Shown piece after piece: positions 16,173 through 23,940 of a DNA stretch of 32,600 nucleotides. The position numbers and the translations under genes were made by a program. The notes beneath the pieces were generated by a model. That model ran no database searches. It was not told the origin of the DNA and saw only the letters and a list, made by a program, of their open reading frames with translations. This DNA is from Spirochaetales bacterium (GTDB lineage Bacteria; Spirochaetota; Spirochaetia; SZUA-6; JAFGRV01): assembly GCA_016928415.1 (NCBI GenBank), contig JAFGKU010000042.1, positions 1 to 32,600 of the forward strand, given 5' to 3'. Every line of letters starts with the position of its first letter. Within the stretch, counting starts at the first letter, position 1.

Positions 16173-19043
16173 ATGAAAAGAAGATTCGCATACTTTTTCG
16201 TACTACTGATATTTTTTACCATGCCGCTGGCCGCAGAAATCCGGGGGAATTGGCAGGAAACAGAAGCCGGGCATTTCAAGTTTATTTATGAAAAAAAAGA
16301 TGCCCGTGTTATCAATGAATTCCTCTCATTCAGTGAAGAGGTGTATGAAAAAGTATGCGGTTTTTTTCAGATGTATCCTGAAAGCATAACCTGTGTCGTA
16401 TTGAGCCGTATTGATTATGCAAACGGCATGTTCACCTCGTTTCCAATGCATCTGGTCCTTTTTACGACCTCTCCCGACTCACCCATGTTCGGCATTGACA
16501 ATGAAAATTACCTGAGAACCCTTTTAACACATGAACTGACTCATTTTGTCCATTTAGCATCGGAAAAAGGATTTTTCTATAACCTTTCCCGGATTTTCGG
16601 CAGTGAAGTAAAAACCGCGCACGCCGTATTTTTACCCGAAGGCTGGGTCATTGAAGGTATTGCCGTTTACCTGGAAACACTTTTCACCGAGGGAGGAAGA
16701 GGCAGGAATCCCTTCTTTGAACTCTATTCCAGGAGCCTGGTCCTGGAAGATAAACTGTTTACCCTTGACCAGGCCAGTTATTCCTCGGTATTTCCGCCGT
16801 TCAGCAGGCATTATGTTGCCGGCTACATAATGATGGATTACATCCATAAAAAATACGGGAAGGATGCCTTTCCCAAAATACACGACGCTTATATTAACGC
16901 CCCCCTCTGCGGCATCAAAAACGCCATTAAAACGGTGACGGGAACGGATGCCTACACCCTGTTCGATGAAATGAAGGCAGATTTACAGGAACGTTATAAA
17001 GAGGAAGCCATGATACCTCAAGGGGAGCTTCTCACCCCGGTAACGTATGCCGATTATTCGCTTCCCGTCATAACGGAAAAAGGATTATTCGTAAAAAAAA
17101 CGTCTCTCGAAACTCCCTGTTCAATTATTCAATTTGATCCGGAAACCGGAAAGGAAAAAACGATCAGGAACTGCACGTTTTCCTCTTTGACGGCTGACGC
17201 TTCCGGAGACGTGGTAATAATGGATTCTTACAGCTACGATTTTATGCCCCCGGTCTACCCCGTGCTTGAAAGCGACCTTTTCGAACTTGATACGGGAACC
17301 GGTGCCGTCAAACGCCTTACAAATGGCGCCCACCTCAGGCATCCCGGCCTTTCGCGGGACGGCAATTATCTTGTGGCCGTCCAGATGACGGGTCCTTATT
17401 CCCGCCTGGTAAGCGTAGACAGGCGGACGGGAAAAGTGGAAATTCTTTTCAATGCGGAAAACACCAATGTCTACCAGCCTGTGATTTCACCTGACGGCAG
17501 TGAAATAGCCTTTCTTTTAAGCAGAAACGGATTGTCCAAGATATATATCATGTCCGTTCCCGTCGGACCGTTACCATCATCGGAAATCGAATCCGGTAAT
17601 TTCAATACGGACACGGCCCGCCCTGTTCTGGGCACCATGGATAAAAGCGAATACTACCCGTCTTTTATCGACAGCCACACACTGCTTTTCACCTCCACTC
17701 ATAACAGCGATCTTGCCCTTTACTCCTATGACATGGATACGGAACGACTGAACAGGATCTGCATGGATCCTGTAGGAACCATCGCGGGAATACCTTACGG
17801 CGGCAAGATCATCTATACCACGTATTCCTCCTTCGGAAACTGCCTGAAAATGAAAATGGCTGATCCGGCAGCGGAACCGGTTGAAAACAGGATTACCCTT
17901 CCGCCATTTACAAGCACCCCTCAGCCTTCTGTGCCGGAGTCCGTAGATTATTGCGATTTTGCCCCTCCCCTCTTCTGGTTCCCCTACCCTTCGATAGACC
18001 TGTACAATATTCTGAGTCAGGATATCGGGGCCGGTTTCATGGTATACGGAGATTCCCCCCTTGGATTGAATTCCTGGGTTCTCTATGCCGCGTATCATCC
18101 GCTGTATAACCAACCTAAAATTACACTCACAACATTGACGCGGATCGGCGCCCTCGCTTTGGAATATTCCCTGTCCGAGGATTACGGTTTTACTACGGGC
18201 GGCTTTTTCCAAAAAACAACGCAGTCGCTTGAACTGGCCATTCCCTTTACCTCGTTATATTTAATTGACAGAAACTATAAATTCTCGGTTTCCTTGGGCG
18301 CCAGGCATATCTTTGCACTCTCCGCCCCCTTCCCCTTCCCTTTCTGCAACGGCTTCAATTTTGCACCCTTAACCGACGCGCAGAGGTTATACGCCACAGG
18401 GGGATTATACTTCGGCACACGCCCTATAGGTAGCCCTTATGATTTTTACGGAACCGGTTTGATCAGCTTTAGCCTGCTGTCCTCCATCCCCCTGCCCGTT
18501 TTCGAGGGTACTCCCCAAGGATTTCACCTGCTGGGGAATATGCATGTCAACATTCCTTTTTTCATTCCTAACCAGGTCATCCAGCTGGGAGTAACATCGA
18601 GTTACACGACATCAAGTCTTCTCAATTTAAGAACGGTCAATCCCCGGGGAAAATTCACTCCGGAACCGCAGGCCCTGGAAGGGAGGGCAATGGGAAACAT
18701 CGATTACCTGATTCCCATTGCTCTTCTGGACCAGCCTTTGTTATTCGGCCTTGCCCTGACAAAATTGAGCTGTGGTCTCCATGTTGAATACGCGTTTGAA
18801 TGGCAGCCCACTGCTTCCGTTTTCCTGCCGGACAGGCTTATTTATACTGGTTTCGAACTGCAGACGGAATTATTGTACGGCTATGCCACCGAACCCATCA
18901 ATGTTCTTATAGGCGTTTCTGCACGGATTGACAGTCAGACACCGGCACTCTTTGACTTTGCCCGCGATATAAAACCTTATATCTTCATCAGAATCGGCGA
19001 TATTTCAGTCTCCGCCAGCAGAAACGAAGAAAACCTTAAATAA
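16173..19043 (+). CDS. secreted MA-clan metallopeptidase / TolB-like propeller / C-terminal beta-rich protein
   Basis: A 956-residue envelope protein. Residues 1-21 are a signal peptide (cleavage likely after LAA). A zinc-peptidase domain (about 25-280) holds HELTH (H120, E121, H124) and a downstream Glu in EGWVIEGIAVYLE (E161), the gluzincin arrangement of peptidase-MA-like proteins. Residues about 290-600 contain WD40/TolB-like beta-propeller blades (HPGLSRDGNYLVAV, QPVISPDGSEIAFL, the usual Sx-DG-x-hhhh pattern). The last about 320 residues are rich in alternating aromatic/glycine strands and resemble an outer-membrane barrel, although the terminal residue is not the aromatic usually seen. 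All key catalytic residues are present. Function is inferred: a surface-anchored protease or protein-processing factor. Related spirochaete proteins are annotated only as hypothetical or propeller proteins. Converges on P83/100 with 6 bases between stops. Confidence 0.8.
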   Translation: MKRRFAYFFVLLIFFTMPLAAEIRGNWQETEAGHFKFIYEKKDARVINEFLSFSEEVYEKVCGFFQMYPESITCVVLSRIDYANGMFTSFPMHLVLFTTSPDSPMFGIDNENYLRTLLTHELTHFVHLASEKGFFYNLSRIFGSEVKTAHAVFLPEGWVIEGIAVYLETLFTEGGRGRNPFFELYSRSLVLEDKLFTLDQASYSSVFPPFSRHYVAGYIMMDYIHKKYGKDAFPKIHDAYINAPLCGIKNAIKTVTGTDAYTLFDEMKADLQERYKEEAMIPQGELLTPVTYADYSLPVITEKGLFVKKTSLETPCSIIQFDPETGKEKTIRNCTFSSLTADASGDVVIMDSYSYDFMPPVYPVLESDLFELDTGTGAVKRLTNGAHLRHPGLSRDGNYLVAVQMTGPYSRLVSVDRRTGKVEILFNAENTNVYQPVISPDGSEIAFLLSRNGLSKIYIMSVPVGPLPSSEIESGNFNTDTARPVLGTMDKSEYYPSFIDSHTLLFTSTHNSDLALYSYDMDTERLNRICMDPVGTIAGIPYGGKIIYTTYSSFGNCLKMKMADPAAEPVENRITLPPFTSTPQPSVPESVDYCDFAPPLFWFPYPSIDLYNILSQDIGAGFMVYGDSPLGLNSWVLYAAYHPLYNQPKITLTTLTRIGALALEYSLSEDYGFTTGGFFQKTTQSLELAIPFTSLYLIDRNYKFSVSLGARHIFALSAPFPFPFCNGFNFAPLTDAQRLYATGGLYFGTRPIGSPYDFYGTGLISFSLLSSIPLPVFEGTPQGFHLLGNMHVNIPFFIPNQVIQLGVTSSYTTSSLLNLRTVNPRGKFTPEPQALEGRAMGNIDYLIPIALLDQPLLFGLALTKLSCGLHVEYAFEWQPTASVFLPDRLIYTGFELQTELLYGYATEPINVLIGVSARIDSQTPALFDFARDIKPYIFIRIGDISVSASRNEENLK

Positions 19044-19049
19044 TCAGTA

Positions 19050-20657
19050 CTACGGGTTGATTTTACCGATCAAGCTTAAATCTTTCTTGCTTAAAACCAG
19101 GATCTGTTTATCGGCACTGTTTACATAAAGCCTGTCGCCGTAAAAGCTGACAAAGGTTTCCGGGTCTATATATTCCTCGGAGATGGCCAGCCGTTTCAAG
19201 TCCAGATCGTATTTTCCCAGACGGTAGTTGGTACCTATGTGGGCGACGGCAAAAATTTCCTTCTCCTTGATTTCAACAAAGCTGCGATGGAATATTTCAT
19301 CTTCGGATGTTTTCTTGATTTCCAATGTATCCAGATCAAGCAGCGACAGATAACTGTTGGGCACTTCCGATCCCTTGTGTGTGATAACAACAACTCCGGC
19401 GGAGCTTACGTCGAATTTGCGGCCCGATATGTTGGAGAAAGGCGGTTCCACCAGAACTTCACCCGTATTGGCATTGATTATGTACATTTCATTGTTGTAA
19501 TGCCCGGCGGCAAGATATTCGAGGACTTTCAGATAATAAAATTTACCGGCATAGATGTTTTTATCCGTTTCCTGATTTTTAAGGACTTCTTCCTGTTTCT
19601 TCAGGTCTTCCTCTTTCTTCAGGAGCTCCTCCGCATATTTATCAGGATCCTTCTTTATTTCATTGACCGCCTCATCCTTCTGAATATTTTCCTTGTCCTT
19701 TTGTATTTCTTCTTCTTTTTTTGCGATTTTTTCCTCTTTATTGGTGATTGCTTGTTCTTCCTTCTTGATCGTATCCTCTTTTTGCGCAATCTTTTCCTCT
19801 TCTTTTTTCAATTCCTCTGTTTTCTTATCCCTCTCCGTTTTATCTGTTATGGCCTCGGTCTTTTTCTTCTCCTCTTCCAGTTTCTTCTTTTCATCTTCCA
19901 GCTTCTGTTTGTCCTGCGCCAGCTTGTCCTTGTCCTTTGCCACTTCCTCCTTATCCTGTGTCACTTCTTTTTCCTTCAGGTCCACAAGGTCTTTTCTGTC
20001 CTGTATGGTCTTTTCGTCCTCCCTGTTCATTTTGTCCGTAACATCCGTGGTTGAAATTTCGGATGTGTCGAGGGAACTTAAATCGGATTTTTTAGCATCT
20101 TCGCTCAATGGGATAAGCATCATCGTGGCGCCGGGCCATTCCTTGTAATTGACGGCCAGTCCCGCGTTCTTCTCGTTTATGTATTTCATCGCCACCTGCT
20201 TGTACTTGGTACCGAAATAGGCGACGTTCTGTCTGTACACGGCATTGTAATAAGTGAGGAAAACAGCAAGCGTCCTGGCGTCCTTGAAGGTATAGCCGTA
20301 TTGTTTCTGTAAAAACCCGGCTATAATCAGCCTGAGGGTGTCAACGTGTTTTACAGCCGAATACCGTGTAAGATTAAGCACATCCGCATCAAATTTTTCC
20401 TTCTCGGCCGGGTCGACGGCATGATAGATGATGTATCCGCTGCCTGATTTTCCCATTGTCTTGTTTTTAGAAAGACTGTCGGAAAGATTCTCACCTATAC
20501 CCAGTATTTTTGCAACCGGCACATTGGGCAGTTTCCCTTTATAATTTATAAATACGATTGATTTCTTGACCTTGATTTCATTGATGTCCACACCCAGGGG
20601 AAAAGTGTTGACCGCAAAAAATACTAAACATAAAAAAATAAAGGTAATTTTCTTCAT
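19050..20657 (-). CDS. P83/100-family spirochaete antigen
   Basis: A 535-residue secreted or periplasmic protein. Signal peptide residues 1-20 (KKITFIFLCLVFFAVNTFPL). An N-terminal globular region (about 25-200) has the conserved P83/100 stretches around VFINYKGKLPNVPVAKILGIG and the GSGYIIYHAVDP segment. Residues about 205-365 are a very highly charged, nearly continuous Lys/Glu/Asp/Gln coiled coil; the last 160 residues form a beta-rich domain that looks propeller-like (INANTGEVLVEPPFSN, LSLLDLDTLEIKK). The Borrelia homologue is a major Lyme antigen of unknown molecular function. AGGAG lies 9 bases before the ATG. This gene is the main taxonomic marker in the window. Confidence 0.88.
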   Translation of the reverse strand: MKKITFIFLCLVFFAVNTFPLGVDINEIKVKKSIVFINYKGKLPNVPVAKILGIGENLSDSLSKNKTMGKSGSGYIIYHAVDPAEKEKFDADVLNLTRYSAVKHVDTLRLIIAGFLQKQYGYTFKDARTLAVFLTYYNAVYRQNVAYFGTKYKQVAMKYINEKNAGLAVNYKEWPGATMMLIPLSEDAKKSDLSSLDTSEISTTDVTDKMNREDEKTIQDRKDLVDLKEKEVTQDKEEVAKDKDKLAQDKQKLEDEKKKLEEEKKKTEAITDKTERDKKTEELKKEEEKIAQKEDTIKKEEQAITNKEEKIAKKEEEIQKDKENIQKDEAVNEIKKDPDKYAEELLKKEEDLKKQEEVLKNQETDKNIYAGKFYYLKVLEYLAAGHYNNEMYIINANTGEVLVEPPFSNISGRKFDVSSAGVVVITHKGSEVPNSYLSLLDLDTLEIKKTSEDEIFHRSFVEIKEKEIFAVAHIGTNYRLGKYDLDLKRLAISEEYIDPETFVSFYGDRLYVNSADKQILVLSKKDLSLIGKINP

Positions 20658-20678
20658 TTTGATTACTCCTACCCTAAA

Positions 20679-20707
20679 ATCTTAATTTATCCATAATCGG
20701 GAGTCAA
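20679..20707 (-). promoter_or_regulatory. promoter of the P83/100 gene
   Basis: On the minus strand TTGACT (20702-20707), a 17-base spacer and TAAGAT (20679-20684). The predicted start is near 20672, just before the AGGAG (20666-20670) that serves the ATG at 20657, so the leader is very short, about 15 bases. Confidence 0.6.
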
Positions 20708-20800
20708 ACTTTTTTTAAGGCATTTGCCTCTTTTTATCGCCGAATTGACGGATAACTTGACGTTTCGGGTAAATTCTGGTACATCTTGATAAATGACATT

Positions 20801-21688
20801 ATGGACGACGTAATAAATAATATAAGGAAAATGCAGCCGTTACAAAAATTTTTCATCGGTATTGATTCTGACGGCTGTGTTTTCGATACCATGGAAATAA
20901 AGCATAAAGAATGCTTTTGCCCGGCTTTCATCCTGCATTTCACCCTTCAACCCATTGCAAAATTCGCCAGGGAATCATGGGAATTTGTCAATCTCTACTC
21001 AAAAACCAGGGGATGCAACCGGTTTATAGCCGTTAACAAGACCCTGGACCTGCTGCGCAGCCGCAAAAAAGTCAGGGAAAGAAACGCGAATGTGCCTGTC
21101 ATGAAAGCATTAAATGAATGGACCAGTTCCGAAACGAAACTTTCAAACCAGGCCTTGAAAGATGCTTGTGACCGGACGAATAACCCGGAATTAAAACTGG
21201 TATTTGACTGGTCTTCCGACGTGAACCTGTCCATAAAAAAACTTGTCAAAGGTGTCCCCCCGTTTCCCCATGTCGTGGAATGCCTTGAAATAATCAGCAA
21301 TAAGGCGGACGCCATTGTTGTCTCCCAAACCCCGGCCGAAGCACTGAACCGTGAATGGAAGGAAAACAGGCTTACACCTTTTATACGGACCATTTGCGGG
21401 CAGGAAGTCGGGAGCAAGGCCGAGCAGCTGCAATTCGCCTCTCAAAACAGGTATGACCCCGGGTGTATTCTCATGATAGGAGACTCACCGGGTGATTTAC
21501 AGGCTGCAAAAAAAAGCAGCGCTCTCTTTTTTCCCATCATACCGGGACAGGAGGAAGAGTCCTGGAAACAACTTTTTTCCGAAGGCCTTGAACGCTTTTT
21601 CAATGGCTCATTTTCAGGGGATTATGAAACGCAACTCATTGCATCCTTTCAGAAAAGGCTGCCCGAAGACCCGCCGTGGCAGGACTGA
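20801..21688 (+). CDS. HAD-superfamily hydrolase
   Basis: A 295-residue cytoplasmic phosphatase-type protein. HAD motif I is IGIDSDGCVFDT (nucleophile D22, acid/base D24), motif II is the Ser in VVSQTP, motif III the Lys in GSKAEQL and motif IV MIGDSPGD. The about 150 residues between motifs I and II form a large helical C1-type cap, bigger than in phosphoglycolate phosphatases, which argues for a specific but unknown substrate. The start is uncertain: ATG 20801 has no clear ribosome site, TTG 20786 and ATG 20831 (AAGGA only 2 bases upstream) are alternatives. It is followed 6 bases later by the LarA-like gene, so the two are almost surely co-expressed. Two TTGACG hexamers occur upstream (20745, 20757). 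Confidence 0.85.
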   Translation: MDDVINNIRKMQPLQKFFIGIDSDGCVFDTMEIKHKECFCPAFILHFTLQPIAKFARESWEFVNLYSKTRGCNRFIAVNKTLDLLRSRKKVRERNANVPVMKALNEWTSSETKLSNQALKDACDRTNNPELKLVFDWSSDVNLSIKKLVKGVPPFPHVVECLEIISNKADAIVVSQTPAEALNREWKENRLTPFIRTICGQEVGSKAEQLQFASQNRYDPGCILMIGDSPGDLQAAKKSSALFFPIIPGQEEESWKQLFSEGLERFFNGSFSGDYETQLIASFQKRLPEDPPWQD

Positions 21689-21694
21689 GCTGTC

Positions 21695-22972
21695 ATGATT
21701 TACCATAAAGCTGTCAGTCTGGACAAACCCTTCTCCGCAGCCGAAATACGTGAAGCGGTATGGACAGGTCTTGAAAAAGCCGGCAGGGGCAGGAGAATCC
21801 TGATGGTTGTACCGGATATTACACGGTACACTTCCAGGGCCGGCCTCGTTGCACAGGCCGCTTACCATTACTATAAAAATACGGTTAGCGGTATCCTGGT
21901 GGCAACCGGCACTCATGAACCCATCACCGCCAAAGAAATCAAACACATGTTCGGCGATATACCGGCCGGCCTTTTCAAAAGTCATAATTTCCGGGAAGAC
22001 TGCATTGAACTTGGCGCCATAGAACCCGGTTTCATCGAACGGCTTTCGGGTTCGGCATTGTCCTTCTCCTTTCCCGTCCAGGTCAACAGGCTGTTCGCCA
22101 GACCGGAGAATGACTTGATTGTTTCATTAGGGCAAATAGTGCCCCACGAAGTAGCCGGGATGGCCGGATTCAATAAAAACATCCTTGTCGGCGCGGGGGG
22201 AGGGGATACAATCGGCAGAAGTCATTACCTCGGGGCCGTCTGCGGTATGGAAGGCATTATGGGCCGTCCCGAAAACCCGGTCAGAAAACTGTTTTCATTG
22301 GTAATGGAACGGTTTTTAAATCACCTTCCTCTTTTGTATATTCTTACGGTAAACGGCCGATGTGATACGGGAGAAACAGGTATCCAGGGGATTTTTGTTG
22401 GTAAAGGTGAAGATGTATACAACGAAGCCTGTTCTCTGTCCGTTAAACTCAATATCCGCATTCTCGAGAAATCCTGTCATAAAATTGTTGCCTTCATGGA
22501 CCCGATGGAATATAAAAGCACCTGGCTTGCCAATAAAAGCATTTACCGAAGCAGGCTCGCCTTGAAGGATGGCGGGGAATTAATCATTTTGGCGCCCGGC
22601 GTCAGGCGTTTTGGTGAAGATAAACAGATAGACCGTCTTATCCGGAAATACGGTTACAAGGGCAGGGATAAAATTATTGAAATGGTGAAAACCGATGCGG
22701 AACTGAAAGCGTGCCTGGCGGCCGCGGCCCATCTCATACACGGTTCGACGGATGGGCGTTTTACCGTGACCTACTGTACTTCGCGCATGGATAAATCCGA
22801 TATTGAATCCGTAAACTACCGTCATGCGGATTATGATAAAATAAAAGATACATATCCCGTTGACGCATTAAAAGAAGGTAAAAACCCGCTTCCGGACGGC
22901 GGGAAAATTTATTTCATCAAGGACCCCGGCCAGGGTTTATGGGCATCCCGTGACAGGTTTTTACCCTCTTGA
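21695..22972 (+). CDS. LarA-family nickel-pincer racemase/epimerase homologue
   Basis: A 425-residue cytoplasmic protein of the lactate racemase / DUF2088 family. Residues match the LarA active site: H74 in ATGTHEP, H151 in VPHEVAG, K161 in FNKNIL and H177 in GRSHYLG. The H151-K161-H177 spacing (10 and 16) equals that of the nickel-binding H174-K184-H200 of Lactiplantibacillus LarA, where the Lys carries the nickel-pincer nucleotide. The nucleotide-binding N-terminal half begins with RRILMVVPDITRYTSRAG. The loop GMAGFNKNILVGAGGG differs from the usual GFSGG..K form, so the substrate is probably not lactate. No larB, larC or larE is in the window. Its HAD partner suggests a phosphorylated hydroxy-acid or sugar-acid route (inference). 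Confidence 0.82.
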   Translation: MIYHKAVSLDKPFSAAEIREAVWTGLEKAGRGRRILMVVPDITRYTSRAGLVAQAAYHYYKNTVSGILVATGTHEPITAKEIKHMFGDIPAGLFKSHNFREDCIELGAIEPGFIERLSGSALSFSFPVQVNRLFARPENDLIVSLGQIVPHEVAGMAGFNKNILVGAGGGDTIGRSHYLGAVCGMEGIMGRPENPVRKLFSLVMERFLNHLPLLYILTVNGRCDTGETGIQGIFVGKGEDVYNEACSLSVKLNIRILEKSCHKIVAFMDPMEYKSTWLANKSIYRSRLALKDGGELIILAPGVRRFGEDKQIDRLIRKYGYKGRDKIIEMVKTDAELKACLAAAAHLIHGSTDGRFTVTYCTSRMDKSDIESVNYRHADYDKIKDTYPVDALKEGKNPLPDGGKIYFIKDPGQGLWASRDRFLPS

Positions 22973-22997
22973 CAGACTAAGGTTATCACGTTAGGTT
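22969..22997 (+). promoter_or_regulatory. promoter of the redox/lipoyl cluster
   Basis: A perfect TTGACA (22969-22974) overlaps the stop codon of the LarA-like gene; 17 bases later stands a weaker -10, TAGGTT (22992-22997). This would give the downstream three-gene cluster its own transcript, with AAGGAG directly before the ATG at 23014. A weak -10 beside a perfect -35 hints at activator or extra-factor dependence (inference). Confidence 0.5.
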
Positions 22998-23013
22998 TTC
23001 GAAGGAGAAAATA

Positions 23014-23931
23014 ATGAGCTGGAATAGAGCCATAACCATTATTGCTGCCTTTTTCTGCTTTTTTACGGCAGCATGCGAAGAACCGGGAATAACACTCTAT
23101 TATTCCGCCACTTTAAATGGAAACCTTGACGGATGCTCCTGTCAAATCCATCCAAGGGCCGGACTGGTAAAACGGGCCGTATTCCTGGATCAGCTGAAAG
23201 AAAGGAGCCGTTCGATTCTCGTGGAAACGGGTAATATCCTGTCCTTTGACACCGACATGGATTTAGCGGCCAATATTCTGGATGTGTACAGCGAATTGGG
23301 CTATGACGCCATCGGGATAGGCAACTCCGAATTCTCCCTGGGCCTGAACGTACTGAAGGAGTACAGTGAGAAATATCCTCTCATTTGCCATAATCTGACA
23401 ATCTGTGAAGACGACTTTACGTGCATCATCTATTCACCCGAGCCGGTCATCAAGGAAAAGGGCGAATACAGTATCGGAATCATCTCCCTGCTTGACCCCG
23501 ATTATTTCAATTATCCGTTCATGAACATCATGGAAAAAGCACAACTGCTGCCTCCGAAAGACAGGGCCGGCCTGTTCGTGAGAAAGCTGGACCAGTCAAA
23601 AGTTGATTTGAAAGTATGCCTTTTTTACGGGTATTATAAAAACGCAAAATCCCTTATAGAGGCCGTGCCCGGGATCGATGTTCTGGTTCTTGGCGGAGAG
23701 GAAAAACTGATTGAAGGGGAAAAAATAATAAATACGCACCTTGTTTCACCCGGCGAGGAAGGCAACAGGCTCGGTATTCTCGATGTTCATTTCACCGCTG
23801 ATGGCATCAAGTATTCCAGCTCCTTTAAATATTTTACCAAGAATGATCCTGATTTACCGAAAGTAAGGGAACGGATTTATAAATATAACAGAGAACTGAG
23901 AAAACGGCTGATGCCGGAATTAAACGATTAG
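23014..23931 (+). CDS. metallophosphatase-like (UshA-type) lipoprotein with CxC motif
   Basis: A 305-residue envelope protein. The N-terminal hydrophobic segment ends in FTAAC, giving a probable lipidated C21. The fold resembles the N-terminal domain of 5'-nucleotidase/UshA: motif positions read GNLDGCSCQIHPRAGLVKR, VETGN (for the usual D-x-GD), GIGNSEFSLG (for GNHE) and LVLGGEE. Two or more metal ligands of the classical set are replaced, so activity is doubtful. Instead it carries C41-S-C43, as in a subfamily with a CGC motif before an Arg pair, and two more cysteines at C125 and C131. It is the first gene of a unit with the DUF1573-thioredoxin-CcdA fusion and the H-protein; the CxC may be reduced by the fusion protein. 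AAGGAG precedes the ATG at proper spacing. Confidence 0.75.
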   Translation: MSWNRAITIIAAFFCFFTAACEEPGITLYYSATLNGNLDGCSCQIHPRAGLVKRAVFLDQLKERSRSILVETGNILSFDTDMDLAANILDVYSELGYDAIGIGNSEFSLGLNVLKEYSEKYPLICHNLTICEDDFTCIIYSPEPVIKEKGEYSIGIISLLDPDYFNYPFMNIMEKAQLLPPKDRAGLFVRKLDQSKVDLKVCLFYGYYKNAKSLIEAVPGIDVLVLGGEEKLIEGEKIINTHLVSPGEEGNRLGILDVHFTADGIKYSSSFKYFTKNDPDLPKVRERIYKYNRELRKRLMPELND

Positions 23932-23940
23932 GACACCTTT

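Noticed and set aside
19239..20148. Long open frames on the plus strand opposite the P83/100 gene, rich in Phe, Leu and Ser
   Set aside because: They are the antisense shadow of the Lys/Glu-rich coiled coil; composition is extreme and there is no ribosome site or known motif.
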